DNA of 21,729 bases, taken from the NCBI GenBank assembly GCA_903903715.1, contig CAIUZX010000173.1, positions 1-21,729 of the forward strand, in the 5' to 3' direction. Shown piece by piece: positions 7,916 to 15,720 of this stretch. The notes under the pieces were generated by a model. It made no database searches. It was not told the DNA's origin and was given only the letters and a program-made list of their open reading frames with translations. Origin of the DNA: an uncultured Caulobacterales bacterium (lineage in GTDB: Bacteria > Pseudomonadota > Alphaproteobacteria > Caulobacterales > Caulobacteraceae). The stretch's first letter is position 1, and every line of letters starts with the position of its first letter. The translations under genes and the position numbers were made by a program.

Positions 7916-10192
7916 TCATGCCGACGCCTGACCAAGCGAGCCAGACAGTGCGGACGGTCGTCCGGATGGAAAACGAAGCAAAACCTTTGCGCCGGGCTTT
8001 TCGTCGGCATCCGTGAGAACCAGATCCCCGCCGTGTTCTTCAAGGATCCGCTTAACGATCGCCAATCCAAGGCCTGTGCCTTTTTCACGGTGGGTGACAT
8101 AGGGCTCGACCAGTCGATCGCGGTCGCGATTCGGCAGCCCCAAGCCATTGTCCTCGATTTCAAAAATCACTTGGGCTTCCGACACACGCAGCCGGGTTCT
8201 GATGCGCCCGGGCCTTTGGGGGGCTGACAGCATCCGCGCGTCGACGGCCTCACCGGCGTTCTTGAGTATGTTGCTAAGCGCCTGCCCGACCATATGAGAA
8301 TCGCATGACAAAGGCGCCGCCTCGGGCGGGTCATCCATTTCAACCAGGACATTCGGATAGGCGACCCGCTGCGCGAACACGGCCTGGCGGAGAAGTTCGA
8401 CTCCGTCCTCAAGGGCGAACTTGGGCGCAGGCATCCTGGCGAAGGACGAGAATTCATCCACCATTCGGCCGATATCGCCGACCTGACGGATGATGGTTTC
8501 GGTACAGCGGTCGAAGGTTTCGAGATCCGTCGAAATGTCTTTTCGGTACTTCCGGCGGATACGCTCCGCCGACAACTGGATCGGGGTCAGCGGATTCTTG
8601 ATCTCGTGCGCAATACGTCGCGCCACGTCGCGCCAAGCGGCGTTGCGCTGGGCGGACACGAGACGTGTTATGTCGTCAAAGGTCAGAACCAATCCGGCGT
8701 CCAAGCCGACGGATGCGCGGACCCTCAAACGACGCGTTTCGGAATTCCGAACAACGTCAACTTCCTCTTCGACATCCGTCGAGCTCGCCAAGGCTCGAAC
8801 CGCGGTCGCCATCATCTCGGGCGCGGCTTCCGCCAGGGGTTGCGCATAAACCGATTCAGCGTCGAGGCCTTCGAGGCCTAAAAGCACGAGCGCCCGGCGA
8901 TTGATCGCGCTGATACATCCGCTAGCGTCCAGCCCCAACACGCCCGCGCTGACACCCGCCAAAACCGTTTCGATGAACTGGCGACGCTCCTGCGCTTCGA
9001 TACTGGCCGACTGCAGCGCCGCCTGCTTGGACTCAAGATCTGCCGTCATCCTGTTGAATGCACGGGATAATACGGAAATTTCCTGAAGATTATTGTCGAG
9101 CGACACACGTGCGGAGAGATCTCCCATCGACACCCGATCCGCAGCCTGCACCAGATTGGCCACGGGTCCGGCGATCTGGCTGGCGACGCCCATCCCCACC
9201 CAAACGGCGCCAACCAGAACCAGCAACGCTGTATTTACATAGCTGATCAAAAATATTGCCTGAATTGCCTGTCGGCTATTGAGGCTCTCCTTATATTCCC
9301 TAACAGATTGTTCGGATGATTTCAGTTGTTTGGACAGGCCCGCCTCTAGAGGCCGAGCGACATAAAGGAAGGCGTTATTATAGCCAGAGAGCTTGTAGAC
9401 TGCCCGCATCACGTCATCGACGTCGAAGCGCGCTTGAACTTCTCCAGAATGCGCGGCCGCCTCAAAAGTTCTCCTGGGCGGCGTCAAGAAGTTGGGTGCG
9501 CCAGGCGCTTCGGCCCGCGCCAGAATTCGCCCATCCCCATCCACGAGATAAACTGCGGCAAAACCCCGCTCGAGAGCCTGATCCAGCAAAATGGAGTAGG
9601 TCAAAGGACGTTTGCTTAGAACGCTGCTGACGTCCGGACGGTTGAGCGATGAAGCGAGCATGCCCACTTCCGTCGATATCGCCGACGTCTGCTGGTGAAC
9701 GATTGCATTCCCGAACAGAGCGCCTCCCTCCACGGCGGATCGCACGCGAGTGGAAAACCAGCTATCCATTCCTCGCGTGACAAGAAGGCCGAAGAAGAGC
9801 GCGACAATGATGGCCGGGGCCACGGCTGCGAGGGCGAACAGACTTACGAAGCGCTGATGCAGCCTCACACCGGCGTCGGGCGCCAAGCGTCCGAAGAGCG
9901 CATACACCCTCAAGCCCAACAAGACCGCGAGCCCTAGAATAATAAGAAGATCAATGGATAGAGCCGCCAAGACAAACTGAGTGGAGGCTCCCGCCCCGGG
10001 CCTGTCACCCGGCGTCGCTGTGGTCAGAAAGACGCCAGCGGCCGTCACCGCCGCACAAAGCGCAAAGAGCGCGGCGAACACCACCTGAACCCGGCTGCGC
10101 CATATTGGTGACTTCAGGAAAGACGATGCGGCCTCAGCCTCGTGGGCCGGCGCCTTCTCCAACAGGACAGTGGTCGATTGCATCGCGACCAC
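7916..10192 (-). CDS. ntrY: Nitrogen sensor histidine kinase NtrY
   Basis: A 758-residue inner-membrane histidine kinase, cognate to NtrX. Hydrophobic segments lie near residues 34-57, 73-99, 115-140 and 309-336. The region between the last two (about 141-308) is the likely periplasmic sensor. HAMP follows (about 338-392), then a PAS-like region (about 405-510). The HisKA box RRIAHEIKNPLTP carries the phosphorylated His529. The ATPase domain has the N box NILKNAGEA at 641-649, G1 DNGLGL at 681-686 and G2 GTGLGL at 705-710. The start is GTG at 10192, with GAGG about four bases before it; an in-frame ATG at 10183 is the alternative but lies far from any ribosome site. A run of rare A+T-rich codons encodes the entry to the fourth membrane segment. 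Confidence 0.94.
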   Translation of the reverse strand: MVAMQSTTVLLEKAPAHEAEAASSFLKSPIWRSRVQVVFAALFALCAAVTAAGVFLTTATPGDRPGAGASTQFVLAALSIDLLIILGLAVLLGLRVYALFGRLAPDAGVRLHQRFVSLFALAAVAPAIIVALFFGLLVTRGMDSWFSTRVRSAVEGGALFGNAIVHQQTSAISTEVGMLASSLNRPDVSSVLSKRPLTYSILLDQALERGFAAVYLVDGDGRILARAEAPGAPNFLTPPRRTFEAAAHSGEVQARFDVDDVMRAVYKLSGYNNAFLYVARPLEAGLSKQLKSSEQSVREYKESLNSRQAIQAIFLISYVNTALLVLVGAVWVGMGVASQIAGPVANLVQAADRVSMGDLSARVSLDNNLQEISVLSRAFNRMTADLESKQAALQSASIEAQERRQFIETVLAGVSAGVLGLDASGCISAINRRALVLLGLEGLDAESVYAQPLAEAAPEMMATAVRALASSTDVEEEVDVVRNSETRRLRVRASVGLDAGLVLTFDDITRLVSAQRNAAWRDVARRIAHEIKNPLTPIQLSAERIRRKYRKDISTDLETFDRCTETIIRQVGDIGRMVDEFSSFARMPAPKFALEDGVELLRQAVFAQRVAYPNVLVEMDDPPEAAPLSCDSHMVGQALSNILKNAGEAVDARMLSAPQRPGRIRTRLRVSEAQVIFEIEDNGLGLPNRDRDRLVEPYVTHREKGTGLGLAIVKRILEEHGGDLVLTDADEKPGAKVLLRFPSGRPSALSGSLGQASA

Positions 10193-10240
10193 TTAGCCTC
10201 AACTGTGCCTCAAAATCAACAGCATTGTTGCAAATGCGCC

Positions 10241-11638
10241 TCATCCCACGGACTGAGGATCCTCGTCCCTTGCGTTGAGCTCGAGCGCCAAGATCTTCTT
10301 ACGTAGGGTGTTCCGGTTCAGACCGAGTCGCTCCGCCGCTTTCACCTGATTGCCTCGCGTGGCGTTGAGGACGGTTCGGATCATTGGCCTCTCGACGGCC
10401 AGTAGCAGACGATCATAAAGGTCGTTGTGACCCGATGCGAGATCTGCAGCCACCGCCCGCTCGATCAAGCGATCCAGAGTCACATCGCCCTCACCGGCCG
10501 AAACAACTGGCTCAAGTTCCTTTTCGATGATGCGCGCCGAAATGGTCGGTTCGGCGTAGAGCGCCGCCACCCGACGCATCAGATTTTCGAGCTCCCGCAC
10601 GTTACCCGGCCAAGAGTGCGCCTTGAGCCTCGATATCGCACCCTCGTCAATGGTCTTGGCGGATAACCCTTCCCGATGTGCTCGCAACAAGAAGGCTCGA
10701 GCCAGATCCGGGATATCATCAAGCCGGTCCTTCAATGGCGGAAGGCGGAGCGGGGCGACGTTCAGCCGGAAGAATAGATCCTGCCGGAACAGCCCCTGAG
10801 CGATCAGGGATGTCAGGTCCCGATTGGTCGCCGCGACAAGGCGAGCATCGACCGGTCGGTCGGTGCGAGGGTTGATCGGCCGCTCGGACCCGTCAATGAC
10901 CCGAAGCAGACGCGTCTGTGCATCGAGCGGCAAATCGCCAACCTCATCGAGGAACAGCGTTCCGCCATCCGCTTCAACGAGCTTCCCGGCAGCGCCATCC
11001 CGGCCGAACAGTTCCGTCTCGACCCGCTCGCGCGGAGTTGCGGCAAGATGCACGACGACAAATCGACCTTCCCGTCGCCGACCGAAGTCGTGAAGTGCCC
11101 GCGCAGTCAATTCCTTTCCAGTGCCAGACTCGCCTGTAATCAGCACCGTCAACTCGGTTGGAACGAGACGAGCGAGGGTCCGATAGACCTCCTGCATCGT
11201 GGAAGATCGTCCGATCAGAGGCAGCCGATCATCTCGCGCCGCCTTGGCGTCGGCCCGGGCTTGCTGCACCACTGGAGCCGGCGCCAGGGCCCGTTCAGCC
11301 GCAGCCAACAAGTCGTCCAGATCAAAAGGCTTGGGCAGGTATTCGAAGGCCCCGCGCTCAGCGGCGGTCACCGCCGTAACCACGGTGTTTTGCGCACTCA
11401 TCACGATAACCGGCAACAGTGGACGACTTTTCCGGATTTGCGGAAGGACGTCGAAGACGTTGGCGTCCGGCATCATCACGTCGGTGACGATGAGGTCCCC
11501 CTCCCCGTCCGCCGCCCATTTCACCAAAGTCGAAGCTGCGCCGGTCGCACGGACCTGATAACCGGCCCGTGTCAACGCCTGACTCACGACCAGCCGGATC
11601 GAGGCGTCATCGTCTGCGATCAAAATCTTCTTCTGCAT
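10241..11638 (-). CDS. ntrC: Nitrogen regulator NtrC (lacks GAFTGA)
   Basis: A 465-residue response regulator of nitrogen assimilation, phosphorylated by NtrB. The receiver domain has Asp10-Asp11, phosphoacceptor Asp53 in VTDVMMP and Lys103 in LPKPFD. The AAA+ domain has Walker A GESGTGKE at 169-176 and Walker B TLFLDE at 227-232. A C-terminal Fis helix-turn-helix covers about 424-452 (NQVKAAERLGLNRNTLRKK). The L1 loop is shortened: ELFGRDGAAGKLVEADGG replaces the stretch that normally holds GAFTGA, so contact with sigma-54 looks impossible. Rhodobacter capsulatus NtrC is a known precedent that lacks GAFTGA and works with sigma-70. The ATG lies 36 bases after ntrB; an AGGA is about 14 bases upstream, rather far. 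ntrY follows after 48 bases. Confidence 0.95.
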   Translation of the reverse strand: MQKKILIADDDASIRLVVSQALTRAGYQVRATGAASTLVKWAADGEGDLIVTDVMMPDANVFDVLPQIRKSRPLLPVIVMSAQNTVVTAVTAAERGAFEYLPKPFDLDDLLAAAERALAPAPVVQQARADAKAARDDRLPLIGRSSTMQEVYRTLARLVPTELTVLITGESGTGKELTARALHDFGRRREGRFVVVHLAATPRERVETELFGRDGAAGKLVEADGGTLFLDEVGDLPLDAQTRLLRVIDGSERPINPRTDRPVDARLVAATNRDLTSLIAQGLFRQDLFFRLNVAPLRLPPLKDRLDDIPDLARAFLLRAHREGLSAKTIDEGAISRLKAHSWPGNVRELENLMRRVAALYAEPTISARIIEKELEPVVSAGEGDVTLDRLIERAVAADLASGHNDLYDRLLLAVERPMIRTVLNATRGNQVKAAERLGLNRNTLRKKILALELNARDEDPQSVG

Positions 11639-11674
11639 GGTAAAGGCTGTTTTCCTGTGGCTGCAGACTGGGCG

Positions 11675-12772
11675 TCAGGCGTCTGCCGGATCGATATTGG
11701 CGTGGTTGGAAACGGGCAACAGAACACGGAACACGGTCCGCCCCGGCTCTGACTGAAAGTCGATCAGGCCTGCATGCGCGGCGACCACTTGAGCGGCGAC
11801 CGTCAACCCAAGACCAGTTCCATTGGGCTTGCCGGTGACAAAGGGATCGAACAGTCGCCGCCGCACTTCCGGCGCGACGCCTGGACCGTTGTCCTGAACC
11901 TTGACCTCAAGTGGAGTGGCGGGCCCGTCGCCATCCGCGTGCCGAGCTTGATGCCGAAACGCCGTAGAGATCACCACTTCGCCCCGGTCGTCCCTTCGCG
12001 ACCGCGCAGCTTCCGCAGCATTCTTCACGAGATTGAGAAACACCTGAACCAGCTGGTCCTCATCCCCAAGCACAGGCGGGAGCGAGGGATCATAGGACGC
12101 ACGAAACACTAGGCCTTCGCCAACACCATTCACAACCAACGCCCTCACGCGATCCAATATTCGGTGGATGTTCAAGGGCTGGATGTTCAAGCGACGGGAG
12201 TCGGAGAATGCCTCCAATCGCTCGACCAGACGCCGAACCCGATCGGTCTCGTCCATGATCAATTGCGCGAGAGCGGAGTCTTCCAGACTCGCCCCGGCCT
12301 GCAGAAGCTGGGCCGCCCCTCGAATGCCCGCGAGAGGATTCTTGATTTCGTGCGCCAGCGTACGCCCAAGGTTGGCAGCGGTCTGAAGCGCGCCGGCGGG
12401 CGCATCCTCGTCACCTTCCGCAAGGGGATGCAGCGTCACGACCACAGAGCCATCGGGCGCGACGGATGCGGCTGCGTCGACTATCAGAGGCGGGCGTCCC
12501 GCCATCACCAGTTCAAGGTCTCGCTCGCGCCAGTTGCCGCCACGGCGAACCGTCCGCTCCACGAAGGCGACCAACGGCGAACCCGGCGCATTCAGGCCCA
12601 TGGCGCGCGCTCGCCGATCTGACATTGCGCCCCCAAAAAGAACCTCCGCTGCCGAATTCGCACAGATGACTTCCCCCGTCGGAGAGACAACGAGAAGCGC
12701 GCACGGCGCAGCATCGAACGCCAAGCGTCGAATTGCCTCATTTACAGGCAGTTTTTGCGTTACAGTCGTCAT
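11675..12772 (-). CDS. ntrB: Nitrogen sensor histidine kinase NtrB
   Basis: A 365-residue soluble histidine kinase/phosphatase for NtrC. It has no membrane segment, as expected for NtrB, which reads nitrogen status through PII protein. A PAS domain covers about 12-115. The HisKA box LAHEIKNPLAG carries His141. The ATPase domain has N box NLVKNAAEA at 247-255, G1 DNGPG at 294-298 and G2 GTGLGL at 318-323. It is the first gene of the minus-strand ntr cluster and diverges from ispDF. In most Alphaproteobacteria dusB/nifR3 lies directly upstream in the same direction; here it is absent. Regulation probably comes from the short divergent intergenic region, which contains repeated TGGAC half-sites. 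Confidence 0.95.
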   Translation of the reverse strand: MTTVTQKLPVNEAIRRLAFDAAPCALLVVSPTGEVICANSAAEVLFGGAMSDRRARAMGLNAPGSPLVAFVERTVRRGGNWRERDLELVMAGRPPLIVDAAASVAPDGSVVVTLHPLAEGDEDAPAGALQTAANLGRTLAHEIKNPLAGIRGAAQLLQAGASLEDSALAQLIMDETDRVRRLVERLEAFSDSRRLNIQPLNIHRILDRVRALVVNGVGEGLVFRASYDPSLPPVLGDEDQLVQVFLNLVKNAAEAARSRRDDRGEVVISTAFRHQARHADGDGPATPLEVKVQDNGPGVAPEVRRRLFDPFVTGKPNGTGLGLTVAAQVVAAHAGLIDFQSEPGRTVFRVLLPVSNHANIDPADA

Positions 12773-12792
12773 TGTTCAATAATTGGGCATAA

Positions 12793-12838
12793 TGGACGAT
12801 GCGTCCAGTCAAAACAGAATCTGGACGGGGCGCTGGAC
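12793..12838. promoter_or_regulatory. Cluster of TGGAC(G) half-sites between ntrB and ispDF
   Basis: TGGACG (12793-12798) and CGTCCA (12802-12807) form a perfect six-base inverted repeat around ATG. Two further direct copies follow, TGGACG at 12822-12827 and TGGAC at 12834-12838. A GAATC (GANTC, the CcrM methylation motif of Caulobacter relatives) is at 12817-12821. The arrangement looks like an operator in a divergent control region, but the binding protein is unknown. A CATAAT at 12788-12793 resembles a -10 element without a clear -35. Confidence 0.35.
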
Positions 12839-12867
12839 AAATGCGCTGCGGCGGCAAACATGCGCGC

Positions 12868-14028
12868 ATGCGATTTTCAGTCATCCTCGCGGCGGCCGGC
12901 GCCGGTCTTCGCCTCGGCGGAAACACCCCGAAGCAGTGGCTCCTTCTGGCGGGCCGTCCGGTCGCCCGCTGGTCCCTCGAGGCGTTTTTGAGCTGCGGCG
13001 CCGAAGAGGTGGTGGTGGTGGTGAACCCCGACGGGCAGGCCGAAGCGTCTCAAGCGTTCGCGTCGCTCTCTGGATGGCGAACCGTGACGGGAGGGGCGAC
13101 CCGAAGCGACTCTGTCCGACGAGGCGTCGCAGCGCTCTCAAAACCCGTCGACGCGATCTTGATCCATGATGCGGCGAGGCCCCTGGTGGCGCGCAGACAT
13201 ATTGAAACCCTGCTCGCAGGGCTTGAATCCGCGGAAGGCGCCGTGCCAGCCCTGCCCCTCACGGACACGATCAAGCGTGCCAAGAACGGCGTGGTGACTG
13301 AAACCGTGCCGAGAGACGATCTCCATCGCGTGCAGACCCCGCAGGCGTTTCGCGCTGACGCTCTACGCGCAGCGCTGTCGGACACCAGCCGAAACGCGAC
13401 AGACGAAGCGGCGCTGATCGAGGCCGACGGCGGCCGGATCGCCCTCGTCCCCGGCGACCCCATGCTGATGAAGCTAACCTTTCCGGAGGATTTCCCGATG
13501 GCCGAACGGCTGATTGCGTCAACCCGCTTCGTCAGGGTCGGCCACGGCTTCGACGCGCATCGATGGGGCCCCGGGGAATCGGTTTGGCTCTGCGGCGTTG
13601 AGATGGCTCACGCTCAAACCCTGATCGGACACTCTGACGCGGACGCCGGGCTGCATGCGCTGACGGACGCGATTCTGGGCGCTGCAGGGCTCGGCGATAT
13701 CGGCGACCATTTCCCGCCGAGTGACGTGCAGTGGAAGGGCGCCGCGTCTGACATCTTCCTGCGGCACGCCGCGAACTTGGTTCGCGAATGCGGCGGAGAA
13801 ATCCTCAATGTCGACGTGACCTTGATCTGTGAGCTGCCTAGGATCAAACCGCATCGCGAAGCTATGCGGGCGCGGATCGCCGAGATCCTGTCGATTGCGG
13901 TCGACCGGGTCAGCGTAAAGGCCACGACCACGGAAGGCATGGGCTTTACGGGTCGCGCAGAAGGACTCGCCGCTCAGGCCACCGCCACCCTCTCGTGTCC
14001 GAACGCCGATTTGGGACCCCACTTATGA
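12868..14028 (+). CDS. ispDF: Bifunctional IspD/IspF (MEP isoprenoid pathway)
   Basis: A fused enzyme of the non-mevalonate isoprenoid pathway, 386 residues from this start. The N-terminal IspD part (about 1-217) transfers CMP to methylerythritol 4-phosphate: nucleotide loop LAAAGAGLRLGGNTPKQW near 7-24, then TRSDSVRRG and IHDAARPLV. The C-terminal IspF part (from about 220) makes the cyclodiphosphate: GHGFDAHRWG holds the metal ligands Asp229 and His231, IGHSDADAG a third ligand at His255, and TTTEGMGFTG the C-terminal signature. Such fusions are common in Alphaproteobacteria. In-frame ATGs at 12799 and 12841 would add 23 or 9 residues. The start at 12868 is preferred because IspD proteins begin at MRFSVILAAAG and the upstream ATG sits inside a palindrome, but none has a good ribosome site. 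Confidence 0.93.
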   Translation: MRFSVILAAAGAGLRLGGNTPKQWLLLAGRPVARWSLEAFLSCGAEEVVVVVNPDGQAEASQAFASLSGWRTVTGGATRSDSVRRGVAALSKPVDAILIHDAARPLVARRHIETLLAGLESAEGAVPALPLTDTIKRAKNGVVTETVPRDDLHRVQTPQAFRADALRAALSDTSRNATDEAALIEADGGRIALVPGDPMLMKLTFPEDFPMAERLIASTRFVRVGHGFDAHRWGPGESVWLCGVEMAHAQTLIGHSDADAGLHALTDAILGAAGLGDIGDHFPPSDVQWKGAASDIFLRHAANLVRECGGEILNVDVTLICELPRIKPHREAMRARIAEILSIAVDRVSVKATTTEGMGFTGRAEGLAAQATATLSCPNADLGPHL

Positions 14029-14522
14029 GCAGCCTATTTCCCCTCGACGTCGAGACCCTTGCACGTCTGCTGCTCGATGAAGCGCGAACGCGAGGATGGC
14101 GCATCACCACAGCTGAGAGCTGCACGGGCGGCTTGATCGCGGGCGCGCTCACGGACATCGCTGGGTCTTCGGACGTCGTGGACCGCGGCTTCGTCACCTA
14201 TTCCAATCGCGCAAAGTCGGAGATGCTCGATGTGCCGGGGGACATGATCGCCGACTATGGCGCGGTTTCGGAGCCCGTCGCTCGCGCCATGGCCGAGGGC
14301 GCATTGGCCCACTCCAGCGCGCACCTGGCCGTGGCGGTGACGGGCGTGGCTGGACCGGGCGGCGGAACGGCGATGAAGCCGGTCGGGCTGGTGCATCTCG
14401 CCACCGCTGCGGTCAATGGGAGTATCGTCCATCGGGAGGAGCGCTTCATCGGCCTCGACCGATCCGGCGTCAGGCTCGCCACGGTGAGAGTCGCACTCGA
14501 GATGCTGCGGGAGCGGATCTAG
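14025..14522 (+). CDS. pncC: Nicotinamide-nucleotide amidase (CinA C-terminal type)
   Basis: A 165-residue stand-alone CinA C-terminal domain. The family hydrolyses nicotinamide mononucleotide to nicotinate mononucleotide in NAD recycling. The catalytic serine lies in AESCTGGLI (Ser32), and the second signature is VTGVAGPGGGT, followed by KPVGLVHLA. The N-terminal molybdopterin-binding-like domain of full CinA is absent, as in E. coli PncC. ATG at 14025 overlaps the ispDF stop as ATGA, with GGGA nine bases upstream, so translation is coupled to ispDF. A GTG at 13995 would add ten residues but lies within ispDF and is less likely. The gene converges on the DUF3089 gene with only ten bases between. 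Confidence 0.92.
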   Translation: MSSLFPLDVETLARLLLDEARTRGWRITTAESCTGGLIAGALTDIAGSSDVVDRGFVTYSNRAKSEMLDVPGDMIADYGAVSEPVARAMAEGALAHSSAHLAVAVTGVAGPGGGTAMKPVGLVHLATAAVNGSIVHREERFIGLDRSGVRLATVRVALEMLRERI

Positions 14523-14532
14523 CGAATGGGTT

Positions 14533-15720
14533 CTAGGTCGCCGGTATCCGTTTCACCGGAGCGTCGCGTACGTCTATGCGACGGGTTATGGGCGAGGCGA
14601 GATCTCCTCCGTACCAGGCGGACAGCCGCGCGCGAACATCCGCCTCGATGTCGTAATAGAACAGATTAAAGGGCGGCGGCTGCAGTTGCTCGATCCAGCC
14701 ACCCCCCGTTCGAAGCGCTGACGCCTCCGGGGTCGAGGCGAGAAGGAATCCATGGTCGCACTGTGTTTCGATCTGGTTCGGGAGCGCCTTGGGTTCCGAG
14801 CCCATTCGGCCGTCGGTCGCATTCGCCCCGCCCAGGTGGAGGTCCCGCGGCGCCAGCGCCCCGTCCGATGATCCCGACACGGGATTGACGCAGGCAGCCA
14901 CATCCCCCTGCCAAAGCTCAAGTTGACCTCCGGAGCCCCACACCACCGCGCGAGACAGGACCTTCGTGCGATCCGGACGCACTGTCTGCAGGGTGCGCCA
15001 TGCCACGACGCAACCCGCTTCGCGCCGCGTCCGGCAAAGTTGAAAGGGGGCGCCTGCGCCAAACGCCTTGGCAGGTGTAATCTCCTCCATCAGATAGACA
15101 GCGGCGATCCGCGCTCGAATGGCTGGGTCGGCAGCGCTCTCCCGCGCCAGCCTCTCGACGATCTGAGCGCCCTGCCCCACCCCGGCCAGAACCAAGGGCC
15201 GCCCCTTCGGCGCGGTCGTCAGAAACTCGCGGTACGCAAGAGCGACGTCTGCATAGGCGAACAGTCTCGCTTCCCGCGCATCCTCACGGAGGGTCAATCG
15301 ATAGGCATAGAGACTGGCCTGACGGTATTTCGGCGCCCAGACCGGCCCGAGGGACCAGAACGGCCCGGCATAGTTTGGCAGAATGTCCTTCTCGACCCTT
15401 CGCGCCGCGTTGCGATTGTCGATCGCACCCAGCCAGTCACGCCCGCCGTAAAAGGTCGTCGAATGCACGAAGAAGATGCTGGCTTGTCCGGGGATCGCTC
15501 CGGCGGGGGGCCGCAAATACCAGGAAGACGGCGACGCATAATCCGGCGCAGCCGAGGGGCGATAAGTCTGAAAGGGTTGTCCCGGGTCGAGATCATGTCT
15601 CAGGATGTCTTCGCGCCAATAGCTGTAGGCGAAGGTCGCACTGCCGATCGCCGCCGCGAGAATCGCCACGACCAAACGTATCGCCAGTCGCCGCGGGTCA
15701 GCCACCGGACCAGACCTCAC
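14533..15720 (-). CDS. DUF3089 alpha/beta-hydrolase-like protein, catalytic serine replaced
   Basis: A 395-residue protein of the DUF3089 family (lipase/hydrolase-like fold), function unknown. A hydrophobic segment at about 12-32 suggests an N-terminal membrane anchor or uncleaved signal, putting the rest in the periplasm. The family-like core is visible: SIFFVHSTTFYGGRDW at 81-96 and PLVLAGVGQGAQIV at 175-188. The nucleophile elbow, normally GHSQG, is GVGQG at 180-184, so the serine is glycine. The C-terminal segment PFNLFYYDIEADV resembles the family end but lacks the His and Asp residues I expect just before NLF. It may be a non-catalytic member. GTG at 15720 overlaps the hldD stop as GTGA, so it belongs to the kdsA-hldE-hldD group, hinting at an envelope role. 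Confidence 0.8.
   Translation of the reverse strand: MRSGPVADPRRLAIRLVVAILAAAIGSATFAYSYWREDILRHDLDPGQPFQTYRPSAAPDYASPSSWYLRPPAGAIPGQASIFFVHSTTFYGGRDWLGAIDNRNAARRVEKDILPNYAGPFWSLGPVWAPKYRQASLYAYRLTLREDAREARLFAYADVALAYREFLTTAPKGRPLVLAGVGQGAQIVERLARESAADPAIRARIAAVYLMEEITPAKAFGAGAPFQLCRTRREAGCVVAWRTLQTVRPDRTKVLSRAVVWGSGGQLELWQGDVAACVNPVSGSSDGALAPRDLHLGGANATDGRMGSEPKALPNQIETQCDHGFLLASTPEASALRTGGGWIEQLQPPPFNLFYYDIEADVRARLSAWYGGDLASPITRRIDVRDAPVKRIPAT

Noticed and set aside
10217..10230. Hairpin CAACA-GCAT-TGTTG between ntrC and ntrY.
   Set aside because: The stem is five mainly A/T-type pairs with no following T run, so it is not a convincing terminator or attenuator.
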